The position numbers and the translations under genes are program-made. Under the pieces are notes generated by a model. The model was not told where the DNA came from. It made no database searches and worked only from the letters and a program-made list of their open reading frames with translations. 33,816 nucleotides of DNA. It comes from Methylomonas koyamae (GTDB lineage: Bacteria > Pseudomonadota > Gammaproteobacteria > Methylococcales > Methylomonadaceae). The stretch lies in the NCBI RefSeq assembly GCF_001644025.1, contig NZ_LUUK01000232.1:1-33816 (forward strand), given 5' to 3'. Shown one piece after another: positions 18,014 to 26,957 of the stretch (its first letter is position 1; every line of letters starts with the position of its first letter).

Positions 18014-18823
18014 ATGCATGCGATCAACATAGCCGACTTATCGATTCTACTCATTGAGCCCTCCACGACTCAACTGAAAGTCATCGTCCAGCATTTACGC
18101 GGCGAGGGCGTCAGCACCATCGAAGGCGTCGGAAGCGCCGCCGACGCGTTGAAACTGCTGCAAACCGGCAGTCCGCCGGATTTAATCATCAGCAGTCTGT
18201 ATTTACCCGATATGACGGCGGTCGAACTGGTCGAACAACTCCGTCACGATCCTAAACTACACACCATTCCGTTTATGCTGATCTCCAGCGAATCGAGTTT
18301 CTCGGTCCTGGACGCTATCCGCCAAGCCGGCGTGGTCGCGATTCTGCCCAAACCTTTCGCCCACGAGGATTTAAAAAATGCGCTACGAGCGACGATAGAA
18401 TTCATCGATCCGCAGGAAATTAGCCTGGAGCATTACGACATCGAGAATGTCAGGGTCCTGGTCGTCGACGACAGCAATTTGGCCCGTAAGCATATTTGCC
18501 GGGTATTGAACAACATGGGCATCGTAAAAATCACCGAAGCTCGAGACGGCAAGGAAGGCGTCGAACTGTTCGAGCAAAATCAGGATGGTTTCGAATTGAT
18601 CGTCACCGACTACAACATGCCGATCATGGATGGCCAACAGTTGATCAAACACATCCGTCAGGTCCTGGGCAATTCCATCGTGCCGATTCTGATGGTCACC
18701 AGCGAAGATAACCAAACCCGCCTCAGCAACGTCCACAAGGCCGGCGTGTCGGCGATTTGCGACAAACCCTTCGATCCGCACACGGTCAAGGAAATGCTCT
18801 ACCGGGTACTGGAGCCGGATTGA
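18014..18823 (+). CDS. Tandem double-receiver response regulator
   Basis: A 269-aa protein made of two CheY-like receiver domains and no output domain. The first (about 8-128) keeps Lys113 (LPKPF) but has Glu15/Pro16 at the acidic pocket and Ser61 where the phosphorylated Asp should be (IISSLYLPDM). It is probably not phosphorylated. The second (about 145-268) is canonical, with Asp152-Asp153, phospho-acceptor Asp199 (VTDYNMPIMDG), Thr229 and Lys251 (CDKPF). It is probably a phosphorelay intermediate or a partner for another protein. It converges with the hybrid histidine kinase (78 bp between the ends), which makes that kinase a candidate partner. No good ribosome binding site is visible. 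Confidence 0.9.
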   Translation: MHAINIADLSILLIEPSTTQLKVIVQHLRGEGVSTIEGVGSAADALKLLQTGSPPDLIISSLYLPDMTAVELVEQLRHDPKLHTIPFMLISSESSFSVLDAIRQAGVVAILPKPFAHEDLKNALRATIEFIDPQEISLEHYDIENVRVLVVDDSNLARKHICRVLNNMGIVKITEARDGKEGVELFEQNQDGFELIVTDYNMPIMDGQQLIKHIRQVLGNSIVPILMVTSEDNQTRLSNVHKAGVSAICDKPFDPHTVKEMLYRVLEPD

Positions 18824-18901
18824 GCGTTGGCGGCTCGGATTCTCAAACTTGGATCAACCCAGCCCGCCGCCGGCCAAATTCCCGCGAACAGCGGCCGCCG
18901 T

Positions 18902-21505
18902 TTAATTCAAGGCCTGCAAGGCCTTCAAAATGGCTGGATAGTCGAAATCCTCGGCGAATTGAGTCAAGGTTTTACCCAAACCCGGATCGCTCGCGGTGAT
19001 GCGGCCGATCACATCGGCGATCCGTTCCGCCTCCAGACTCTCCAAGGCTTGTGCCAACTCTTCGCGTAGCGACGCCGGCAACACCAGTAAACTGCCGGGC
19101 GTCAAAACGGCGGTTTGCTGTTCCGGCCGGAACGAACCCTCGTAAATAAAGCGGATGCCTAATTGCCGAGACAAACAATCGTAAATTTCGCTGAACCGGT
19201 AGGGCTTGCGGACAAAGTCGTCCATTCCCGATCGCAATAACTCCTCGCGCTGTTCGACGAATACCGACGCGGTGACTGCCACTATTTTGACAAGCTCGCC
19301 GCCCGGCAGGCCGCGAATGATTCGGGTCGCTTCCTGACCGTCCATGACCGGCATACGCCGGTCCATCCAGATCAAATCCGGCCGCCATTCTCGAAACAGG
19401 GCTACCCCGCGCTCGCCGTTCTCGGCGACCCTGACCGGCAAACCGACCGACTCCATGAGCTTGCTCAACAACAATTGATTTTCGATCTGGTCCTCGACGA
19501 TCAAGATACGATAATTCGGCTGTCCGGGTGCCAAGCCGACCACGTTGGCCGGCTCTCGGCGCGGCGAACTGAGTACGTCGGCTTCGTCCGCCTCGATCAG
19601 CGGCAGATCGACTACGAAAATAGAACCCACCCCAGGGCTGCTGCGCAATTCCAATTTGCCGCCCATCAAGCGCACGAACTGACGGGTGATCGTCAAGCCC
19701 AATCCCGTGCCCTTGTTGGCGCCCTGCTCGCCCAATTGTTCGAACGGCTCGAACACCCGTTGCTGGTCGCGCGGCTCGATACCGGGACCGGTGTCTTCGA
19801 TTTCGATCAGTAGGTGCGAGGTACTGTTCTCCCGCACACCCAAGCGCAAGATCACCCCGCCTTGCTCGGTGAATTTAACCGCATTCCCGACCAAGTTAAT
19901 CAACACTTGGCGCAAATGCGCCTGATCGCCAACCACGTAACGCGGAAACCGCGACGACTGATCGACCAACAAGCGCAAGCCCTTTTCCTTGGCGCGAATG
20001 TCCAGCATCTCGGTGATATCGCGAATCAAACCACCCAAATCGAAAGCGACGTTTTCCAATTGAAACCGACCGGCCTCGATCTTGGCCATTTCCAGTACGT
20101 CGTTGATTAGATTTAGCAAATGTTCGCCGCTGCGGTTAATAATGTCCAAATTCATACGCTGATCGTCGCGCAATTGCGGATCGCCGCGCATCACATTGGA
20201 AAAGCCCATAATGGCGTTCAGCGGCGTGCGCAACTCGTGGCTCATATTTGCCAGAAAAGTGCTCTTGGCCTTGTTGGCGGTTTCGGCGGCATTGCGGGCC
20301 AACACCAAATCCGCGGTGCGCTGCTGCACTTCGTCCTCGAGATGGTCTTTATAACGCCGGAGTTGCTCGGCATTCCGCATCCGCTCGGTCATGTCGATGA
20401 AGATCGCCAACACGTCATCGCCCAATACCACGCCGGCAATATCCATGACCCGCACGTCACCGTTTTTGCAAGTCACCCGGTATTCGCGCGGACGAATACT
20501 TTCGCCGCTCTCGATGGCTTCTTGAACGGCCGCATCCCAGGTCGCGATAGCCCAGATTCGGTAGTCCGGATCCGGGTAGGCCTTTTGGAACCAATCATCC
20601 AACGTCGGAATGTCGGCGCGCGAGTATCCGAACAATTCCGCGAAGCAATCGTTGAACTCCCGGATCACACCGTCTTTGTCGGCCGAACCCAATGGTATCG
20701 GCATGACTTGCACCAATCGGCGAAAACGCGCCTCGCTGGCGAATTTGGCGGCTTTTTCGGACTCTATCGCATCCAGCATACGATAGAGATGGCGCGCCAA
20801 AACGCCAACCTCGTCTCGACGGGTCAGCGCCTCGCGCCGAAAGGTCCGACCATGCTCGGCATCGATCGCGACGGTCATCAAGTGATTCAGGCCGCGGGTC
20901 AATCCCCTCGACAGCGCGGTTGCAATCACGACGATGCTCAGCAACAACAATCCGGCAATCCCCAAGCCGGCAAAGGCCAACGAGCGCAGTTCACGGATTT
21001 TACCGACCCGGCTCAATTCGACTCTCAGCCAACCGATCGGTGCGTTGTTGGCCTTGATCGGGACCGCGACATCGATCAAGTCATCCCGATTCAAAAGGAC
21101 TTGCGGCTCCGCGGACCGGCCTAACAAACTCAGACTGACCGGATCGGTGAAATATCGGCCGATATACTCAGGCCGAGTGGAGGCCAAGACTTCTCCGCGC
21201 GGCGAAATGACAACGGCAAAACTCAAATCGGTGGTTTCCGCCGCCCCTTTCAAGACTTCTTGCAAGCCGGCCAGGTCGTTGGCCAACACCCACGAAGCGC
21301 TACCGAAGGCCAGCGTCCTGGCCAACTCGAACGCGCTTCGCTGACCTTGCTCATATAAAAATTCGCGTTGCGCCGATAACAATAATATTCCGGCACCGGC
21401 GACTGTCGCCAAAGCCGCCAGCGAAAACGACCAAACCATCTGGCGACGGATAGAACGCCCCCAAAAGCTGTGCGCGCCGGACAGCAACTCGCGTAGCCCT
21501 TTCAT
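18902..21505 (-). CDS. Hybrid sensor histidine kinase (HAMP-PAS-HisKA-HATPase-REC)
   Basis: An 867-aa inner-membrane sensor. It has a membrane segment at about 25-45, a periplasmic sensing region to about 175, and a second segment at about 178-200. A HAMP linker (200-255) and a PAS domain (about 262-375) precede HisKA with His423 (MSHELRTPLN). The ATPase has N541 (NLVGNAVKFTE), DTGPG (571-575) and GTGLGL (599-604). A receiver (about 665-785) has Asp715 and Lys767. The last 80 residues resemble a helical Hpt-like bundle but contain no histidine that looks like a phospho-acceptor. It starts 17 bp after the PhnD-like gene, so the two form an operon in which the binding protein probably feeds ligand information to the kinase. 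Confidence 0.93.
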   Translation of the reverse strand: MKGLRELLSGAHSFWGRSIRRQMVWSFSLAALATVAGAGILLLSAQREFLYEQGQRSAFELARTLAFGSASWVLANDLAGLQEVLKGAAETTDLSFAVVISPRGEVLASTRPEYIGRYFTDPVSLSLLGRSAEPQVLLNRDDLIDVAVPIKANNAPIGWLRVELSRVGKIRELRSLAFAGLGIAGLLLLSIVVIATALSRGLTRGLNHLMTVAIDAEHGRTFRREALTRRDEVGVLARHLYRMLDAIESEKAAKFASEARFRRLVQVMPIPLGSADKDGVIREFNDCFAELFGYSRADIPTLDDWFQKAYPDPDYRIWAIATWDAAVQEAIESGESIRPREYRVTCKNGDVRVMDIAGVVLGDDVLAIFIDMTERMRNAEQLRRYKDHLEDEVQQRTADLVLARNAAETANKAKSTFLANMSHELRTPLNAIMGFSNVMRGDPQLRDDQRMNLDIINRSGEHLLNLINDVLEMAKIEAGRFQLENVAFDLGGLIRDITEMLDIRAKEKGLRLLVDQSSRFPRYVVGDQAHLRQVLINLVGNAVKFTEQGGVILRLGVRENSTSHLLIEIEDTGPGIEPRDQQRVFEPFEQLGEQGANKGTGLGLTITRQFVRLMGGKLELRSSPGVGSIFVVDLPLIEADEADVLSSPRREPANVVGLAPGQPNYRILIVEDQIENQLLLSKLMESVGLPVRVAENGERGVALFREWRPDLIWMDRRMPVMDGQEATRIIRGLPGGELVKIVAVTASVFVEQREELLRSGMDDFVRKPYRFSEIYDCLSRQLGIRFIYEGSFRPEQQTAVLTPGSLLVLPASLREELAQALESLEAERIADVIGRITASDPGLGKTLTQFAEDFDYPAILKALQALN

Positions 21506-21522
21506 CGAAATTTGTCGTTCAT

Positions 21523-22440
21523 TCAGTCTAACGGCCTCACCGCGCTCGAAAATTTCACCAGAAAATCGCGAACCGGCCGGTAGGTCTCGGCGTCGGCCGC
21601 TTCGAAACGCGATACCGGCAAACCCGCCAGTATCGCTCTGCCCTCCTCGCTATCCTGCAATGCCAGCAATTCCTCGGCGAAGCGTCCGGCCAGCCCACCC
21701 GGAATATCCGCGCGAACGACCCAGGCGTTATTCGGTAGCGTATCCGTCCGCCATTTCACTTCCAATTCGGCGGCCTGCTCCGGACGCTGTTTGGAAAAGC
21801 TGGCCCAAGGCACCGGCCAAGTCGCGCCGGCGGCGACGTGGCCGAGCAATACGTTGATAATCACCGACTCTTGCGATCCGACGTAGCGATTCTCGATGTC
21901 GCGGTTAACGTCGATACCGTGGGTCTGCAAAAAATATTGCGGTAACATCGTCGCCGCCAACGCCGTCGGAGCGGGATAAGCCACCGCCTTGCCTTTCAAA
22001 TCGCTTAGATCCCGGATCCCGCCATCCTTGCGCACCAGGATGATGCCGCGAAAGTTCTCGTCGTCGGCCATTTTGGCGAAGATTCGATAGCCGTGTTGCA
22101 GGGCCTCGACCGATTGATAGGGGTTAGGCATCGCGAACGCAAAATGGCCCGCATACAGTTTTTTGTCGAATTCTTCGTAATTGCGCGAAGCTTCCAGCTT
22201 GAAGCGGGCGTCGGGCAGGTACCGGTTCATATGATCTACGATGGGGCCGTATATTTCCATCAAGCGTTGCGGATTATGCAAGGGATGGATGCCGACGACA
22301 TATTCGACGATTTCCGTCGGCACATCGCTCAGACTAGGACTATAAGCCGGTTCTTCAGCGCGCTGACAAGCCATCGCCGTTAACGACAGCAATAGCCACG
22401 ATCTACCGCGCCTTAACATGCGACTTAGCATGGTTGGCAT
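21523..22440 (-). CDS. PhnD-like phosphate/phosphite/phosphonate-type periplasmic binding protein
   Basis: A 305-aa exported solute-binding protein. The N-terminus has basic residues, a hydrophobic stretch (SWLLLSLTAMAC) and Cys25, giving a weak lipobox (AMAC), so it may be a lipoprotein. The body is of the PhnD type: VVGIHPLHNPQRLMEIYGPIVDHMN, FAFAMPNPYQSV, DLSDLKGKAVAYPAPTALAATMLP and GSQESVIINVLLGHVAAGATWPVPW, two lobes with a hinge. No ABC permease or ATPase genes adjoin it. The next gene is a hybrid kinase, so it probably serves as a ligand sensor rather than for transport. The ligand is unknown. GGGGGG lies about six bases before the first ATG. Confidence 0.85.
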   Translation of the reverse strand: MPTMLSRMLRRGRSWLLLSLTAMACQRAEEPAYSPSLSDVPTEIVEYVVGIHPLHNPQRLMEIYGPIVDHMNRYLPDARFKLEASRNYEEFDKKLYAGHFAFAMPNPYQSVEALQHGYRIFAKMADDENFRGIILVRKDGGIRDLSDLKGKAVAYPAPTALAATMLPQYFLQTHGIDVNRDIENRYVGSQESVIINVLLGHVAAGATWPVPWASFSKQRPEQAAELEVKWRTDTLPNNAWVVRADIPGGLAGRFAEELLALQDSEEGRAILAGLPVSRFEAADAETYRPVRDFLVKFSSAVRPLD

Positions 22441-22573
22441 CCCGATCCCCCCAAGAGTTTCAATTCACGCCGGTCTTCCATACCCTACGTTGACTAAGGA
22501 TAGTCTAAGCGGCCACCAACGACGCCACGCGGACTTCGCCGATAGCCGCCGCCCGCGCACCGTTGGCGAGACG

Positions 22574-25500
22574 TCAACGCGCCGGCGATCCCCGCCAAAC
22601 CGGCCGGAGCCGTAACCGCGCTAACCAAACCAAGCCGCGACGTAGCGTGCTCATCAAATCGTCGATCGCGGTATACGCCACCGGAATCACCACCAGACTC
22701 AGCGCGGTCGACGTCAGCAAGCCGCCGATCACGGTAATCGCCATCGGCGCCCGGAAACTCGGGTCGGCGCCCAGGCCCAGCGCGATCGGCAACATGCCGG
22801 CGCCCATCGCGATCGTCGTCATCAGAATCGGTTGCACCCGCTTACGGCAACTATCGATCACCGCGTCCAGCCGGCTCATGCCGCGCTCGCGGCGGGCGAT
22901 CATCGCGTATTCGACCAGCAGGATAGAGTTTTTGGTGACGACGCCCATTAGCATTAACAACCCGATCACGCTGGGCATCGCGAAACTGCCGCCGGTCATC
23001 AGCAAGGCCAGGAAGGCTCCGCCCAGCGACAACGGCAATGCGCCGAGTATCGTCACCGGTTGGCTGAAGTCGCCGAACAGCAGCACTAAAACCACGTAAA
23101 TGCACAACACGCCAATCGCCATCGCCCCGCCGAAACTGCCGAACAACTCGTTCATCCGTTGCGCGTCGCCGGACTCAATCGTGCGCACGCCGGCCGGCAG
23201 GTTTTGCATGGTCGGTAATTGCATGACTTCGGCCAGCACGTCGCCGACTACGCGCTCGCCCAACTCGATTTCGAAGGTGGTGTTGCGCATCCGGTCCAAG
23301 CGATCGATCTGCTGCAAGCCACCGGCCAGACGAATGTCGGCCAAGGTCGCCAAACTGACGCTGCCGGCGCGTCCGGCCACCCGCAGTTGGCCGATTTCGT
23401 CGAGACTGTGGCGCACGGACTCGGCCAGCCGCACCCGAATCGGGATTTGCCGTTGCGGCAGATTCAGCTTGGCCATCACGTTGGCATAGTCGCCGTAACT
23501 GGCGACCCTAACCACTTCGGCCAAGGCCTCGACCGTGACGCCCAATTCGGCGGCCTTGTTGAAATCCGGGGTAATCTGAATCTCCGGGCGTTGCAAACTA
23601 GCGCTCGACGTAATGTTGCCCAGGCCGCGCACTTGCCTCAGTTCCAGTTCGACCGCGTCGGCGGCCCGGCGCAAGGCTTGCGGATCGTCGCTAGCCAGCG
23701 TCAGTTGCAGCTTTTCGCCGCTACCGCCGCTGCCGACGGCCACGCGCACGCCGGGCAAATCGGCCAGTTTGTCGCGTATCGCCGCCTCGATCGTGGTTTG
23801 AGTATACGGGCGTTCGGTACGGTCGCGCAGGCTTAGGGTTAAGGTGGCCTTGCGCACCTCGTAGTTGGTGCTGGCGGCATCCGGACCACCACCGCCACTG
23901 CTGGAAACGCCGTCCGCCGTAAAGACTTGGGTGACGTCCGGCAACTCGCGCAAACGGCGTTCGGCCTCGGCGGCGATTCGGCGGGTTTGCGCCAGCGTGC
24001 TGCCCGGCGGCAATTCCAGCGAAACCTTGGTTTGACTGTTGTCGGAAGCCGGTACGAAACCCTTGGGCAATAAGGGCATCAGGCTCAGCGAACCGGCCAC
24101 GAACGCCACCACGCCGACGCCAACCATCCAGCGATGGCCTAGGCACCAGTCCACCACCTTCAGATAGGCCCGCATAGCCGGATTATCGCCGCTGTCGCGT
24201 TCCGGATGCGGTTTCAACCAATAGGCCGCCATCATCGGCGTCAGCAAGCGCGCCACCAACAATGAGGCCAATACCGCCGCCGCCGCGGTCATGCCGAATT
24301 GGCGAAAGAATTTGCCGGGTACCCCGCCCATGAACGCGGTCGGCAAGAACACCGCCACCAAGGTAAAGGTGGTGGCGATGACCGCGAAGCCGATTTCGTC
24401 GGCGGCGTCCATTGCCGCCTGCAGCGGCGTCTTACCCATCCTTAAATGACGCACGATGTTTTCGATTTCAACGATGGCATCGTCCACCAAAATACCCACC
24501 ACCAGCGCCAAGGCCAGCAACGACAGAATGTTCAGACTAAAACCGAAATACCACATCGCCGCGAAAGTCGGCAGGATGGACAGGGGCAACGCCACCGCCG
24601 CGACCAGCGTCGCCCGCCAGTCCCGCAAAAACCACCAAACCACGACCACGGCCAGGAAGGCCCCTTCGTACAGCAAATGCATCGAGCCGGTATAGTTGTC
24701 CTCGACCGGCTGGACGGTGTCGAAGGCCTCGCGGATTTGTACCTGCGGATGCGCGGCGCCAAACTCGGCCAGTGCCGCGCGCACCGCTTCCGCCACGGTC
24801 ACTTCGCTGGTGCCTTTGTTGCGGACGATATCGAAGCCGATAACCGGCTGGCCGTCCAGCGTCGCGTAGGTCGACCGTTCGGCGATGGTGTCGCTGATGT
24901 CGGCAATTTGATCCAGCTTGATGTGGCTGCCGTTGGCGAGCGGTATATCGAGGTTGCGCAATTCGCCGGCCGTCGCCACCCGGCCCAAGGTACGCACCGC
25001 CTGCACGCCGCCACCGATGTCGCCGCGACCGCCGGACGCATCCTGCTGGACTTTTTTCAGCTGCGTCGCCACTTCGCTGACCTGGGCGCCCAAGCCGGCC
25101 ATCCGTACCGGATCGAGATCGACGTGGACCTCGCGATCGACCCCGCCGGTACGCGTCACCCTGCCGACGCCGTTGACCGCTAGTAAACGCTTGCTGACAT
25201 CGTTATCGACGAACCAGGACAGTGCCGCTTCATCCATATTCTCGGCGCTGACCACATAAGTCAGAATGGCGTTACCGGCCGTCGTGGTCTTGGAAATGAT
25301 GGGCGCGGCCATCGCCGACGGCAATTCGGCGCGGACGCCATCCACCGCGTTGCGCACTTGGTTCAACGCCTCCTCGGAGTTCTTGTCGATGTTGAACTCC
25401 ACCTTAATCGCCACCGAGCCGTCGGTGATCGTGGTGCGCACGTGCTCGACGCCGCCGATAGCGGCGATCTTATCCTCGATCTTGCGCGCCACTTCGGTTT

Positions 25501-25678
25501 CCAATTGCGCCGGCGCCGCACCTTCCAGCGTGGCGGCGACGGTGATGATAGGCACTTCGATGTCCGGGAAGTTTTGTTTGCCTAATTGCTTGAGACCCAT
25601 GCCGCCCAGGATGGACAGCACCGCGAACAACAAAAGACTGGGTACCGGCTTGCGGATGGCCCATGCGGAAAAGTTCAT
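22574..25678 (-). CDS. RND-family multidrug efflux permease (HAE1/AcrB type)
   Basis: A 1034-aa inner-membrane pump driven by proton uptake, exporting hydrophobic compounds through a tripartite channel. The start at 25678 gives MNFSAWAIRKPVPSLLLFAV with GGGAG eight bases upstream. The longer frame adds 23 residues without family resemblance. It shows the twelve-segment RND layout with two large periplasmic loops. The proton-relay segment has VGILVDDAIVEIEN, and MGGVPGKFFRQFG is a family motif. It is the last gene of the TetR-OMF-MFP-RND operon. A 151-bp gap with two hairpins separates it from the fusion-protein gene. The exported substrate cannot be told from sequence. Confidence 0.95.
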   Translation of the reverse strand: MNFSAWAIRKPVPSLLLFAVLSILGGMGLKQLGKQNFPDIEVPIITVAATLEGAAPAQLETEVARKIEDKIAAIGGVEHVRTTITDGSVAIKVEFNIDKNSEEALNQVRNAVDGVRAELPSAMAAPIISKTTTAGNAILTYVVSAENMDEAALSWFVDNDVSKRLLAVNGVGRVTRTGGVDREVHVDLDPVRMAGLGAQVSEVATQLKKVQQDASGGRGDIGGGVQAVRTLGRVATAGELRNLDIPLANGSHIKLDQIADISDTIAERSTYATLDGQPVIGFDIVRNKGTSEVTVAEAVRAALAEFGAAHPQVQIREAFDTVQPVEDNYTGSMHLLYEGAFLAVVVVWWFLRDWRATLVAAVALPLSILPTFAAMWYFGFSLNILSLLALALVVGILVDDAIVEIENIVRHLRMGKTPLQAAMDAADEIGFAVIATTFTLVAVFLPTAFMGGVPGKFFRQFGMTAAAAVLASLLVARLLTPMMAAYWLKPHPERDSGDNPAMRAYLKVVDWCLGHRWMVGVGVVAFVAGSLSLMPLLPKGFVPASDNSQTKVSLELPPGSTLAQTRRIAAEAERRLRELPDVTQVFTADGVSSSGGGGPDAASTNYEVRKATLTLSLRDRTERPYTQTTIEAAIRDKLADLPGVRVAVGSGGSGEKLQLTLASDDPQALRRAADAVELELRQVRGLGNITSSASLQRPEIQITPDFNKAAELGVTVEALAEVVRVASYGDYANVMAKLNLPQRQIPIRVRLAESVRHSLDEIGQLRVAGRAGSVSLATLADIRLAGGLQQIDRLDRMRNTTFEIELGERVVGDVLAEVMQLPTMQNLPAGVRTIESGDAQRMNELFGSFGGAMAIGVLCIYVVLVLLFGDFSQPVTILGALPLSLGGAFLALLMTGGSFAMPSVIGLLMLMGVVTKNSILLVEYAMIARRERGMSRLDAVIDSCRKRVQPILMTTIAMGAGMLPIALGLGADPSFRAPMAITVIGGLLTSTALSLVVIPVAYTAIDDLMSTLRRGLVWLARLRLRPVWRGSPAR

Positions 25679-25694
25679 GATTTTGCTCCCACGC

Positions 25695-25750
25695 CCAAGA
25701 CCGCGATGCGGTGCTTGGACATTGATAAATAGCGATGCGCTCGGCATCGC
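25695..25750 (-). promoter_or_regulatory. Two intercistronic hairpins before the RND gene
   Basis: One near-perfect stem at 25695-25718 pairs CCAAG-ACCGC with GCGGT-CTTGG with one bulged base. It ends a few bases before the ribosome binding site of the RND gene. A second at 25732-25750 pairs GCGATGC with GCATCGC around a 5-base loop. Neither has a proper T-run, so processing or translational control is more likely than termination. Confidence 0.5.
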
Positions 25751-25829
25751 GGCTGAAAAAGTCGCCGTTGGCAGGCGGACGGTCCGGCGTCAGGCCGGCG
25801 CGCTACCGGGCGGACTGCTTCGGCGCGGT

Positions 25830-26957
25830 TCAGGTTTTAGGCGTTACGTTGACGATGTCGCCATCCTTCAAAAACGCCCCGCCACCGGCGATCAAACTGG
25901 CATCGCCGGAGATGCCTTCGCGGATTTCCACCCAGTCGCCGACTCTGCGGCCGGTGACGACGCTACGTTGAATCACCGATCTGGCGGTTTGGTCCGCCGA
26001 GCCGGAGGGCTTGGCGATTTCGAACAGGTAATCGCGGCCGTCCCGCAAGACCAACGCGGTCTGCGGCACGACCAAGGCGGTTTGCGCGCCGACGACGATG
26101 CTGCCTTGCAAATACATGCCCGGCTTGGCCCCGGCGTTGGGAATATCGACGTAAACCAGCGCGTTGCGGGTGGTATCGTTCACGGTCGGCGCGGTCATCC
26201 GCACATTGCCGATCACGCTGCCGCCGTCGGGCAAGCTCAATTCCACCGCTTGGCCGACGCGGATTTGCGCAAGCTGTTGGGCATTGACCTCGGCTCGCCA
26301 CTCCACCCGGCCCTGGCGCACCAGCCGGAACAACTCGGTCCCGGCCGCCACCACGTCGCCCAGGCCAGCGCCGCGCGCTGAAATCACGCCGTCGTCCGGC
26401 GCGACGATATGAGTCTGGCTCAAGCGGATCCGCTGGTTTTCCAGCTCCGCTTGCGCCAAGGCCAGATCGGCGCGGGCGGTTTGCTCGGCAATCACGTACT
26501 CGTCGATTTTTTGCGACGACAAGGCGCCGCTGTCTTGAATTTCGCGGGCGCGGGCGGCGTCGGCCTGGGCCTTGGCCAGATTGGCCCGACTCTTGTCGAC
26601 GCTCGCTTGTTGTTTGTGCAATTCGGCGAGGACGGTGTCGTCGGCTAACACCGCCAAGTCCTGACCGCGCTTAACCCGGCTGCCGACGTCGACCAAAATT
26701 TGCTTGATGCGCAGACTGCCGATTTCGGCGCCGATTTTGGCTTCTTGCCAAGCCGCCACAGCGCCGTTGACCTTAATCGCCACCGGCCACTCCTGTCTAG
26801 TCGGTACCAGCGTTTCGACCGCCAGCACCGCCTTGGATTTAGCGGCGACCGCCGCCGGCGCCGGCGCGCTGGTCAGAGCCGGTAACGCAATGCTTAGACC
26901 GGCCAAGGTTAACCCGGCAATCCAGGTCGGTATCGAAAATGTTTGGCTGATATTCAT
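25830..26957 (-). CDS. RND efflux periplasmic adaptor (membrane fusion protein)
   Basis: A 375-aa adaptor linking the inner-membrane pump to the outer-membrane channel. It has an N-terminal signal or anchor (ISQTFSIPTWIAGLTLAGLS), a biotinyl-lipoyl half-motif (GEIGS-type, AEIGSLRIKQILVDVGSRVKRGQDLAVL), a coiled coil of about 90 residues (ADDTVLAELHKQQASVDKSRANLAKAQAD onward), the second half-motif (TIVAPDDGVISARGAGLGDVV-like), and beta-barrel and proximal domains to the end. The start at 26957 overlaps the OMF stop by ATGA and has AGGAG five bases upstream. A 30-residue extension in frame lies inside the OMF gene and is rejected. Confidence 0.94.
   Translation of the reverse strand: MNISQTFSIPTWIAGLTLAGLSIALPALTSAPAPAAVAAKSKAVLAVETLVPTRQEWPVAIKVNGAVAAWQEAKIGAEIGSLRIKQILVDVGSRVKRGQDLAVLADDTVLAELHKQQASVDKSRANLAKAQADAARAREIQDSGALSSQKIDEYVIAEQTARADLALAQAELENQRIRLSQTHIVAPDDGVISARGAGLGDVVAAGTELFRLVRQGRVEWRAEVNAQQLAQIRVGQAVELSLPDGGSVIGNVRMTAPTVNDTTRNALVYVDIPNAGAKPGMYLQGSIVVGAQTALVVPQTALVLRDGRDYLFEIAKPSGSADQTARSVIQRSVVTGRRVGDWVEIREGISGDASLIAGGGAFLKDGDIVNVTPKT

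Noticed and set aside
20120..21124. 334-aa plus-strand frame opposite the hybrid kinase
   Set aside because: It is antisense to a full set of kinase motifs. Its composition (H, Q, R) is typical of a shadow.
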